This document shows, piece after piece, positions 6,116 through 13,061 of a DNA stretch of 13,276 bases. Origin of the DNA: an uncultured Clostridia bacterium (GTDB lineage Bacteria > Bacillota > Clostridia > TANB77 > CAG-508); assembly GCA_947624925.1 (NCBI GenBank), contig CANQMG010000042.1, forward strand, positions 1 to 13,276. The letters run 5' to 3'. The number at the start of each line of letters is the position of its first letter. Position 1 is the stretch's first letter. The position numbers and the translations under genes were made by a program. The notes under the pieces are model-generated. The model ran no database searches. It saw only the letters and a program-made list of their open reading frames with translations, and was not told where the DNA came from.

Positions 6116-7300
6116 ATGAATAAAAAGACAGTTAGAGATGTAGAAGTATCTGGAAAGAAGGTATTAGTTAGATGTGATTTTAATGTTCCTCAAAAAGAAG
6201 ATGGAACAATAACAGATAACAGAAGAATAGTAGCTGCTCTAGATACAATAAATTATTTAGTAGAACATAATGCTAAAGTTATTTTATGTTCTCATTTAGG
6301 AAGACCAAAAGGAGAATTTAAGAAAGAATTTTCTTTAGAGCCTGTTGCAAAGGAACTTTCTAGATTATTAGGAAAAGAAGTTAAACTTGCAAAAGATGTA
6401 ATAGGACCAAGTGCAACAGAATTAACTAATAATATAAAAGAAGGCGAAGTTGTATTACTAGAAAATGTTAGATTTCATAGAGAAGAAACAGATAATGATC
6501 CAGAATTTGCAAAAAAATTAGCATCATTTGCTGATTTATATGTAAATGATGCATTTGGTAGTGCACATAGAGCACATGCATCAACAGCTGGTGTAGCTGA
6601 ATATTTACCAGCAGTTTCAGGTTTCTTAATTGAAAAAGAAATTAATTTTATGGGAAATGCTCTTGAAAATCCAGAAAGACCATTTATGGCAATCTTGGGA
6701 GGAAAGAAGGTTTCTGATAAAATAGGTGTTATTGAAGCTTTACTTGAAAAAGTAGATACACTTTTAATTGGTGGAGCAATGGCATATACATTCTTTAAAT
6801 CTATGGGATATGAAGTTGGAAAATCAATTTGTGAGCTAGATAAATTAGATTTAGCAAGAGAGATTATGGAAAAAGCAAAAACAAAAGGTGTAAAACTAAT
6901 GCTTCCTGTGGATACAAAAGTTGGAAAAGAATTTGATCCAAATACAGAAAGCAAAGTTGTAAAATGTACACAGATACCTAAGGACTGGGAAGGATATGAC
7001 ATTGGTACAGAGACAATTAAAATGTATGTGGAGGAATTAAAAAAAGCAAAAACTGTTGTATGGAATGGACCACTTGGACTTTCTGAATTTGAGCAATTTG
7101 CTGTTGGAACAGATACAATTGCTAAAGCTTTAGCAGATTCAGATGCAATAACTATTATTGGAGGAGGAGATTCAGCAGCAGCAATAGAAAGAATTGGAAT
7201 ATCAGATAAGTTCTCTCATATATCAACAGGAGGAGGAGCTTCTCTAGAATTCCTAGAAGGAAAAAAATTACCTGGAATAGAATGTTTATTAGACAAATAG
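6116..7300 (+). CDS. pgk: Phosphoglycerate kinase
   Basis: It transfers the phosphate of 1,3-bisphosphoglycerate to ADP, making ATP and 3-phosphoglycerate. The signature VLVRCDFNVP (16-25), SHLGRPKG (59-66), RFHREE (119-124), VNDAFGSAHRAH (143-154), the ATP-domain block GGKKVSDKIG (195-204), WNGPLG, and the C-terminal GGGDSAAA and STGGGASLE loops are all intact. The start is ATG 6116, preceded by GGAGG at 6106-6110, giving the usual 394 residues. An in-frame ATG at 6038 would add 26 residues read through the intergenic hairpin and is rejected. It follows gap by 108 bases and precedes tpiA by 25. Confidence 0.98.
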   Translation: MNKKTVRDVEVSGKKVLVRCDFNVPQKEDGTITDNRRIVAALDTINYLVEHNAKVILCSHLGRPKGEFKKEFSLEPVAKELSRLLGKEVKLAKDVIGPSATELTNNIKEGEVVLLENVRFHREETDNDPEFAKKLASFADLYVNDAFGSAHRAHASTAGVAEYLPAVSGFLIEKEINFMGNALENPERPFMAILGGKKVSDKIGVIEALLEKVDTLLIGGAMAYTFFKSMGYEVGKSICELDKLDLAREIMEKAKTKGVKLMLPVDTKVGKEFDPNTESKVVKCTQIPKDWEGYDIGTETIKMYVEELKKAKTVVWNGPLGLSEFEQFAVGTDTIAKALADSDAITIIGGGDSAAAIERIGISDKFSHISTGGGASLEFLEGKKLPGIECLLDK

Positions 7301-7325
7301 TAATATAAAAGAAAGGATAGTAAAT

Positions 7326-8078
7326 ATGAGAAAAAAAGTAATAGCTGGAAATTGGAAAATGAATATGCTTCCAAATGAAGCAATTGATTATATTCAAGAA
7401 TTTACTCCATTAGTTAAAGACACAAATAATGAGGTTATTTTATGTGTACCTTATATTGATTTATTTTATGCATTATTAAATACACAAGGAACTAATATAA
7501 AAGTTGGAGCTCAAAATGTTCATTTTGAAGAAAAAGGAGCATATACTGGCGAAGTATCTGCTAAAATGCTTAAATCAATTGGTGTAGAATATGTTATAAT
7601 AGGACATTCAGAAAGAAGACAATATTACAATGAAACAGATGAAAGTGTAAATAAAAAAGTAAAAGCTGCATTCGAAAATGACCTAAAACCTATAGTGTGT
7701 GTTGGAGAAAGCTTAGAAGAACGTGAAGAAGGAAAAACAGTAGAAAAGATAACAAAACAAACTAGACTTGCTTTAGAAGGATTAAGTAATAGCCAAGTTA
7801 AAAATACTATAATTGCTTATGAGCCAATTTGGGCTATAGGAACTGGAAAAACAGCAACTTCAGAAGATGCTAATAATAGTATAAAAGAAATTAGAAAAGA
7901 AATTGAAAAAATTTATGGAAAAGAAGTTGCAGATGAAGTTATAATTCAATATGGTGGTAGTGTAAAATCATCAAATGCAAAAGAATTATTTGAAACTTCA
8001 GACATAGATGGCGGATTAGTAGGAGGAGCTAGTTTAAAACCAGACGAATTTGCAAAAATAGTAAATTATGACAAATAA
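7326..8078 (+). CDS. tpiA: Triosephosphate isomerase
   Basis: It interconverts dihydroxyacetone phosphate and glyceraldehyde-3-phosphate, feeding both halves of the aldolase product into gap. The TIM-barrel catalytic residues are present: Lys11 in GNWKMN, His94 in IIGHSERR, and Glu166 in AYEPIWAIGTGK, where the last part is the flexible loop 6. The phosphate-binding YGGSVK (209-214) and GGLVGGASL (229-237) are intact. The length of 250 is standard. AAAGGA (7312-7317) lies eight bases before the ATG. Spacing of 25 and 32 bases to pgk and gpmI indicates one operon. Confidence 0.98.
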   Translation: MRKKVIAGNWKMNMLPNEAIDYIQEFTPLVKDTNNEVILCVPYIDLFYALLNTQGTNIKVGAQNVHFEEKGAYTGEVSAKMLKSIGVEYVIIGHSERRQYYNETDESVNKKVKAAFENDLKPIVCVGESLEEREEGKTVEKITKQTRLALEGLSNSQVKNTIIAYEPIWAIGTGKTATSEDANNSIKEIRKEIEKIYGKEVADEVIIQYGGSVKSSNAKELFETSDIDGGLVGGASLKPDEFAKIVNYDK

Positions 8079-8110
8079 ATTATTAAAGGAAGACGAGGAA
8101 AATTATAAAT

Positions 8111-9643
8111 ATGAATAATAAATTAACAATGCTTATGATATTAGATGGGTTTGGAAAAAATGATAAAGAAAATGGAAATGCTGTAACTTTAGCTAAAACA
8201 CCTAATATTGATGAACTAATGAAGAAATGTCCAACTACTACAATTCATACTAGCGGTTTGGCAGTAGGATTACCAGAAGGACAAATGGGAAATTCAGAAG
8301 TAGGACATACAAATATTGGAGCAGGAAGAATAGTATATCAGGAATTAACTAGAATTACTAAATCTATTGAAGATGGAGATTTTTTCACAATTTCAGAATT
8401 TAATAATGCTATAGAAAATTGTAAAAAACATAATTCTAAATTACATATAATGGGCTTATTATCAGACGGTGGTGTACATAGTCATATAAGACATCTTTTT
8501 GCACTTTTAGAACTTGCAAAAAGAAAAGGTTTTGAAGATGTATATGTACATTGTTTCTTAGATGGAAGAGATACTCCACCAGCATCAGCAGAAACGTATA
8601 TTATAAAATTAGAAGAAAAAATGAAAGAAAAAGGAATTGGAAAAATTGCAACTATAGCAGGCAGATTTTATGCTATGGACAGAGATAAAAGATGGGAAAG
8701 AACTAAAAAAGCATATGATGCTATGGTTAAAGGTGAAGGAAACAAAGCAAATTCTGCTATAAGAGCTATAGAAGAATCATATCAAAAAGAAATTTTTGAT
8801 GAATTTGTTGAACCGACTATAGTTTGCAATAGTGATAATTCCTATACAAAAATAGAAAAAAATGATTCTGTTATATTCTTTAATTTTAGACCTGATAGAG
8901 CTAGACAAATAACAAGGGCATTAGTAGATAATAATTTTAGTGAATTTGAAACAGAAAAACTAGATTTATATTTTGTATGTTTTACACAGTACGATGAAAC
9001 GATGCCAAATGTTAATATTGCTTTTAAACCAAATGTTTTAAAAAATACATTTGGAGAATATATAAGCAATAAAGGTTTAAAGCAATTAAGAATAGCCGAA
9101 ACTGAAAAATATGCACATGTTACTTTTTTCTTTAATGGAGGAGAAGAAAAACAATATGAAGGCGAAGATAGAATTTTAGTACCATCTCCAAAAGTTGAAA
9201 CCTATGATTTAAAGCCAGAGATGAGTGCATATGAAGTTACAGAAAAGGTGCTTAAAGAAATTAACGAAAATAAATACAATTCAATTATATTAAATTTTGC
9301 AAATCCAGATATGGTAGGACATACTGGAAATTTAGAGGCAGCAATTAAAGCAATAGAAACAATAGATGAATGTGTAGGAAAAATTGTAGATGCTGTAAAA
9401 AAGAATAATGGAGTTTTACTAATTACTGCAGATCATGGAAATGCAGAACAAATGATAGATTATAAGACAGGGGAACCTCATACTGCACATACAACAAATC
9501 CAGTACCATTAATATTAGTTGGAATGGAAAATGTAGATTTAAAAGAAGGTAAACTTGCAGATTTAGCTCCAACTATGTTAGATATAATGGAATTAGATAA
9601 ACCAAAAGAAATGACTGGTGAAAGTTTAATTATAAGAAAATAA
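8111..9643 (+). CDS. gpmI: 2,3-bisphosphoglycerate-independent phosphoglycerate mutase
   Basis: It converts 3-phosphoglycerate to 2-phosphoglycerate through a phosphoserine intermediate with two Mn2+ ions. The alkaline-phosphatase-fold metal ligands are present: Asp12 in LDGFG, nucleophile Ser62 in GNSEVGH, Asp400 and His404 in NPDMVGH, Asp441-His442 in ADHGN, and His460 in PHTAHTT. The substrate-binding insertion has SDGGVHSH (118-125), DGRDTPP (151-157), AGRFYAMDRD (183-192), FRPDRAR (259-265) and Lys333. The 510-residue length is typical. AAAGGA and GAGGA (8085-8099) precede the start. It is the fourth glycolytic gene; enolase is not adjacent. No terminator follows, and the next frame begins 23 bases on. 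Confidence 0.98.
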   Translation: MNNKLTMLMILDGFGKNDKENGNAVTLAKTPNIDELMKKCPTTTIHTSGLAVGLPEGQMGNSEVGHTNIGAGRIVYQELTRITKSIEDGDFFTISEFNNAIENCKKHNSKLHIMGLLSDGGVHSHIRHLFALLELAKRKGFEDVYVHCFLDGRDTPPASAETYIIKLEEKMKEKGIGKIATIAGRFYAMDRDKRWERTKKAYDAMVKGEGNKANSAIRAIEESYQKEIFDEFVEPTIVCNSDNSYTKIEKNDSVIFFNFRPDRARQITRALVDNNFSEFETEKLDLYFVCFTQYDETMPNVNIAFKPNVLKNTFGEYISNKGLKQLRIAETEKYAHVTFFFNGGEEKQYEGEDRILVPSPKVETYDLKPEMSAYEVTEKVLKEINENKYNSIILNFANPDMVGHTGNLEAAIKAIETIDECVGKIVDAVKKNNGVLLITADHGNAEQMIDYKTGEPHTAHTTNPVPLILVGMENVDLKEGKLADLAPTMLDIMELDKPKEMTGESLIIRK

Positions 9644-9666
9644 ATAGTATGGAGGCATGAATTGAG

Positions 9667-10350
9667 TTGGTTGGTGAATCTGCTATAAAAAAATGTTATA
9701 GAGATATACAAAATCAGTTATCATATATGATTCCAGAAAAATGGAATAAAATATATTTGTTTTCTTCTATTTTAATTCATGAAGATTTTATTGAAACAGG
9801 AGAAATGTATTTTTATTATATTCCAAAAGGAATATTAAAGAGAAATCCAGTAAATGTGTATGAAATACCAGACAAATTTAGTATAGATAAACAAGCATAT
9901 TTAGTATTGGTAGATAAACTCTATAATAAAATAAAAAAATTAAGAAAACTAAACATAACCTTAAATCAAAATGAATGGACATATATAATTATTACGATTG
10001 AAGATTATAAATTTAAAATAGAATATTTCTATGAGAATATAGAGAAATCTAAATATTCTAGTTATGATAGGCATCAAATATTTAGATATATGTATCTTAA
10101 TTATCCATTATCTAGTTTTAATAAAAGGGATAGAAAACTAATAAAAAATTATATAATGGATAATATGAAAAATCCACCTGAGAAAAGTGTTGATACAGAG
10201 GCAATATATGAACATTCTATAAAAAATATTATTGGTTATAGTAATGAAATTTATGATAGAGAATATTATAAAAAAGAAGAAAAAAAATATATACCTAATA
10301 AATTGCCTGAGATAAGTGAAGACTTAACAAATCAAATATTAAAATATTAA
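9667..10350 (+). CDS. YezG/DUF600-like protein (immunity-protein family)
   Basis: The product of about 227 residues matches, by eye, the YezG/DUF600 pattern: IPEKWNKIYLFSSI (22-35), the strand GEMYFYYIP (45-53), KLRK (91-94), and the core NEWTYIIITIEDYKFKIEYF (102-121) followed by a basic-aromatic segment. In Bacillus, YezG is the antitoxin of the LXG nuclease toxin YeeF. No toxin gene lies nearby, so this is an orphan member and a protective role is unproven. About 75 residues, charged and Tyr/Lys-rich, extend past the usual length. The start is probably TTG 9667, eleven bases after GGAGG (9651-9655). An ATG at 9657 ends at once in TGA, and ATT 9661 is an alternative. The 23-base gap suggests co-transcription with gpmI. 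Confidence 0.72.
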   Translation: MVGESAIKKCYRDIQNQLSYMIPEKWNKIYLFSSILIHEDFIETGEMYFYYIPKGILKRNPVNVYEIPDKFSIDKQAYLVLVDKLYNKIKKLRKLNITLNQNEWTYIIITIEDYKFKIEYFYENIEKSKYSSYDRHQIFRYMYLNYPLSSFNKRDRKLIKNYIMDNMKNPPEKSVDTEAIYEHSIKNIIGYSNEIYDREYYKKEEKKYIPNKLPEISEDLTNQILKY

Positions 10351-10427
10351 ATTAAGATTTATAATAAAAATTATAAATATAAAGAAGTCAGAAGGACATT
10401 TTGATTTCAATAGAAGGAGGAGTAAAA

Positions 10428-11120
10428 ATGATATATTCAAAAGAAGTAGAAGAAATGTGTCCAGTTGCAAAAGGAGTGGACCATGGACCAGCACCAATAC
10501 CAGAAGAAGGAAAATGGGTAAAAGCAAAAGATATAAAAGATATATCAGGATTTACACATGGTATAGGATGGTGTGCACCACAACAAGGAGCATGTAAATT
10601 AACATTAAATGTAAAAGAAGGAATTATACAAGAGGCATTAGTTGAAACAATAGGATGTTCTGGTATGACTCATTCTGCTGCGATGGCAGGGGAAATATTG
10701 GTTGGAAAAACAATATTGGAAGCTTTAAATACTGACTTAGTTTGTGACGCAATAAATACTGCTATGAGAGAATTATTCTTACAAATAGTATATGGTAGAT
10801 CACAATCTGCATTTTCAGAAGGAGGACTTTCAATTGGTGCAGGTTTAGAGGATTTAGGTAAAGGACATAGAAGTCAAGTAGGAACTATATACAGTACATC
10901 TGTAAAAGGACCAAGATATCTAGAACTTGCAGAAGGTTACATAACAGATATAGCATTAGATAAAGATAATCAAATAATTGGTTACAAATATGTAAACCTA
11001 GGAAAAATGATGGATAATATTAAGGCAGGAATTGAACCAATGGAAGCAATTGAAAAAGCATCAGGAAAATATGGAAGATTTGATGATGCAGTTAAAATAA
11101 TTGATCCAAGAAAAGAATAA
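10428..11120 (+). CDS. NifU/IscU-like iron-sulfur cluster assembly scaffold protein
   Basis: The 230-residue product contains an IscU/NifU N-terminal-like core: ACKLTLNVKEGIIQEAL, then IGCSGMTHSAAMAGEILVGK, then a helical stretch with VCDAINTAM. Cys56, Cys77 and perhaps Cys106 align by eye with the three cluster-ligand cysteines of IscU; Cys11 and Cys49 are additional. It is clearly longer than IscU, with an N-terminal extension of about 45 residues and a C-terminal domain of about 100. The start is ATG 10428, after AAGGAGG (10414-10420); an in-frame TTG at 10401 would lie upstream of that site. A TATAAT at 10360-10365 could be a -10 box but lacks a clear -35. Its partner is the GGGtGRT gene downstream, a pairing I recall from other anaerobes. 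The client protein is unknown. Confidence 0.85.
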   Translation: MIYSKEVEEMCPVAKGVDHGPAPIPEEGKWVKAKDIKDISGFTHGIGWCAPQQGACKLTLNVKEGIIQEALVETIGCSGMTHSAAMAGEILVGKTILEALNTDLVCDAINTAMRELFLQIVYGRSQSAFSEGGLSIGAGLEDLGKGHRSQVGTIYSTSVKGPRYLELAEGYITDIALDKDNQIIGYKYVNLGKMMDNIKAGIEPMEAIEKASGKYGRFDDAVKIIDPRKE

Positions 11121-11240
11121 AATAAATTAAAAGCGGCATCTTGCGTTGTCAAGCGTCGCATAAAAATCTATCGACATATAAAAGTATAGTCTCAAGATTT
11201 TTTGCTAGCTTTCCTAGCAATATACCACTTTAACTTTATT
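11121..11240 (+). other. Folded 120-base intergenic element (mobile element or structured RNA)
   Basis: The element lies between the scaffold gene and the GGGtGRT gene. Its ends form an imperfect inverted repeat: 11121-11136 against 11225-11240, 13 of 16 positions. Inside are three stems in a row: GCGGC/GTCGC (11133-11137/11155-11159) capped by CTTG/CAAG; AAAAATCT/AGATTTTT (11162-11169/11195-11202); and TTGCTAG/CTAGCAA (11202-11208/11214-11220). The first stem is a GC-rich island in very AT-rich DNA. The layout resembles a cloverleaf and suits either a small non-autonomous repeat or a structured RNA that tunes expression of the second gene. No coding frame is evident. Confidence 0.45.
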
Positions 11241-11291
11241 TTATAAAATAAGAAATAATTTAGATAAAAAATAAAAATTGGAGGTAAAATT

Positions 11292-12293
11292 ATGGCAGTA
11301 ACATTTGAAAGTTATGAAAGAAGAATTGACCAAATAAAACCAGTAATGGAAAAATACGGAATAAAAGATTTTGAAGACGCATTAAATATATGTAAAGAAA
11401 AAGGATTTAATCCTTATGATATTGTAAAAGGTGTTCAACCAATATGTTTTGAAAATGCTTGTTGGGCATATACACTTGGAGCAGCAATTGCAATAAAAAA
11501 AGGATGTACAAAAGCTGCTGATGCTGCAAAAGCTATAGGTGAAGGATTACAATCATTTTGCATACCTGGTTCAGTTGCAGATGATAGAAAAGTAGGTTTA
11601 GGACATGGTAATTTAGCATCAATGTTGTTATCAGAAGATACAAAATGCTTTGCATTTTTAGCAGGACATGAAAGTTTTGCAGCAGCAGAAGGTGCTATAG
11701 GAATAGCAAAATCTGCTAATAAAGTAAGAAAAGAGCCATTAAGAGTTATATTAAATGGTTTAGGAAAAGATGCAGCACAGGTAATTTCAAGAATAAATGG
11801 TTTTACATATGTACAAACAGATTTTGATTTCTTCACAGGAAAAGTAAAAATTGTAAAAGAAATTTCATATTCAGATGGAGAAAGAAGTAAAGTAAGATGT
11901 TATGGAGCAAATGATGTTAGAGAAGGTGTTGCAATAATGCATATGGAAGGAGTAGATGTTTCAATAACAGGAAATTCTACAAATCCAACAAGATTCCAAC
12001 ATCCAGTTGCTGGTACATATAAAAAAGAATGTATTGAACAAGGAAAAAAATATTTCTCAGTTGCATCTGGAGGAGGAACAGGAAGAACATTACATCCAGA
12101 TAATATGGCAGCAGGACCTGCATCATATGGAATGACAGATACAATGGGAAGAATGCATTCAGATGCACAATTTGCAGGAAGTTCATCAGTACCTGCACAT
12201 GTTGAAATGATGGGACTAATAGGAATGGGTAATAATCCTATGGTTGGTGCAACTGTAGCAGTAGCAGTAGCTGTTGAAGAAGCTATGAAATAA
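11292..12293 (+). CDS. GGGtGRT family protein of unknown function
   Basis: The 333-residue product carries the family's name-giving motif GGGTGRT at 260-266, in the block SVASGGGTGRTLHPDNMAAG (256-275). Other glycine-rich stretches are VGLGHGNLAS (101-110), GLGKDAAQVISRINGFTYVQ (156-175) and GLIGMGNNPMVGATVAVAVA (308-327). Eight cysteines are scattered along the chain (34, 52, 57, 72, 90, 119, 203, 247). There is no signal peptide, and the protein is probably cytoplasmic. No biochemical activity is known to me for this family. Its position beside a NifU-like scaffold suggests that it receives or helps build an iron-sulfur cluster, which is inference. GGAGG (11280-11284) sets the start. A strong terminator follows. 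Confidence 0.9.
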   Translation: MAVTFESYERRIDQIKPVMEKYGIKDFEDALNICKEKGFNPYDIVKGVQPICFENACWAYTLGAAIAIKKGCTKAADAAKAIGEGLQSFCIPGSVADDRKVGLGHGNLASMLLSEDTKCFAFLAGHESFAAAEGAIGIAKSANKVRKEPLRVILNGLGKDAAQVISRINGFTYVQTDFDFFTGKVKIVKEISYSDGERSKVRCYGANDVREGVAIMHMEGVDVSITGNSTNPTRFQHPVAGTYKKECIEQGKKYFSVASGGGTGRTLHPDNMAAGPASYGMTDTMGRMHSDAQFAGSSSVPAHVEMMGLIGMGNNPMVGATVAVAVAVEEAMK

Positions 12294-12324
12294 TTTTTAT
12301 ATTAATAATAAAATAATTTAAAAT

Positions 12325-12370
12325 AAAAAACATAGGTAAGAAATAAAAAATTATAAACCTATGTTTTTTT
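12325..12370 (+). terminator. Intrinsic terminator after the GGGtGRT gene
   Basis: AAAAAACATAGGT (12325-12337) is perfectly complementary to ACCTATGTTTTTT (12357-12369), with T continuing to 12370. The loop is long (19 bases) and AT-rich. It ends the unit that may begin at the gap promoter. Confidence 0.8.
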
Positions 12371-12547
12371 AGATGTACATCAAAATAAATTAAATTCTAA
12401 ACAAATTATCAAAAAATTTAAATCTGGTAATTTGAATTTCCAAAAAATATAAAACATAAAATAGAATTAAAATTTTATTATAAAAAATAGAAAATTAAAA
12501 ATTATTATATTTAATTAAAATATGTAAAAATGCCCAAATAGCTGTAG

Positions 12548-12568
12548 GGGCAAGTCTTGTGCTTGCCC
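12548..12568. repeat. GC-rich hairpin of a type often dispersed in genomes
   Basis: GGGCAAG (12548-12554) and CTTGCCC (12562-12568) are perfect complements around TCTTGTG. The context GTAGGGGCAAGTCTTGTGC resembles the family of dispersed TAGGGGC...GCCC intergenic repeats that I recall from clostridial and other genomes. TGCCC at 12531-12535 can pair alternatively with GGGCA (12548-12552). There is no T run after it, so a terminator is unlikely. Confidence 0.5.
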
Positions 12569-12770
12569 ATCTTCAAAGAGATTACCATAAAACATCAAAT
12601 AATACGTCTAAATCAGGTATAACCCTAATTGCATTAATTCTAACAATCATATTCTCTTATGACGAAAAATTAAAATGTAGTAATTACAATGGTTTCCTCC
12701 TATAAACAATTTGGTAAAAATCATAAATTTTCAAATATTTAAAAGATGAATTGTAAAAAATAAAAAAAGA

Positions 12771-12799
12771 TTGCTATTTATGGAAATTTATGGTAATAT
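12771..12799 (+). promoter_or_regulatory. Extended -10 promoter for the right-edge genes
   Basis: TTGCTA (12771-12776) and TAATAT (12794-12799) are 17 bases apart, and TG at 12791-12792 gives an extended -10. The design is nearly the same as that of the promoter at 283-311. Transcription would start near 12806, about 80 bases before the small gene. Confidence 0.5.
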
Positions 12800-12887
12800 A
12801 TAAAATGTAAAATTTATTCAAAAACATTTTATTCTTAATATGTTTATTCTAATAAAATTCCAAATTAAGAAAAAGCAAAAATAAAAT

Positions 12888-13043
12888 ATGAACTTAGATG
12901 ATTTTAATATTAAGGAATTAGGAAAAAATTTATTTTCAAACAATGCTATAACAAATTTTGTAACTGAATTTGTGAAAGAATTATCTAATTATTTACAAAA
13001 TAATAAGAAAGAAAATGAAAATAATATGAATAAAAGATTTTAA
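12888..13043 (+). CDS. Small hypothetical protein, 51 residues
   Basis: An ATG frame starting MNLDDFNIKELGKNLFSNN and ending with TAA at 13041 lies between the promoter at 12771-12799 and the Schlafen-domain gene, with 18 bases to the latter. The product is hydrophilic: a likely amphipathic helical middle (about 20-38) and an Asn/Lys/Glu-rich tail. The ribosome binding site is weak (AAGAAAAAG, 12868-12876), which lowers confidence that it is translated. I do not recognise a family. It could be a small protein co-expressed with the next gene, or a regulatory upstream frame. Confidence 0.5.
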   Translation: MNLDDFNIKELGKNLFSNNAITNFVTEFVKELSNYLQNNKKENENNMNKRF

Positions 13044-13061
13044 GAAAGGAAAAGCTAAATT

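Larger units (their letters stand above)
12294..12887. other. AT-rich intergenic stretch without a convincing gene
   Basis: About 590 bases. It holds the terminator of the GGGtGRT unit (12325-12370); about 160 bases of nearly pure AT sequence; a GC-rich hairpin (12548-12568) inside a less AT-rich patch, about 12531-12720, which on the minus strand shows AGGAGG (12701-12696) but no credible frame after it; and the promoter at 12771-12799 for the right-edge genes. Confidence 0.65.

Noticed and set aside
6475..7002. 175-codon open frame antisense to pgk
   Set aside because: It lies wholly within a gene with intact motifs, and its low-complexity Ser/Phe/Ala composition is typical of a mirrored coding frame.
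10401..10427. In-frame TTG upstream of the scaffold gene start
   Set aside because: The AAGGAGG at 10414-10420 lies downstream of it and fits the ATG at 10428.
11435..11836. 133-codon open frame antisense to the GGGtGRT gene
   Set aside because: Fully nested in a real gene; its composition is that of a reverse-strand shadow with no recognisable motif.
12582..12650. 22-codon minus-strand frame beginning MIVRINAIRVIPDL
   Set aside because: It is very short, has only a weak AAGAGA two bases from its ATG, and resembles no protein I know; better treated as part of the possible mobile-element patch.
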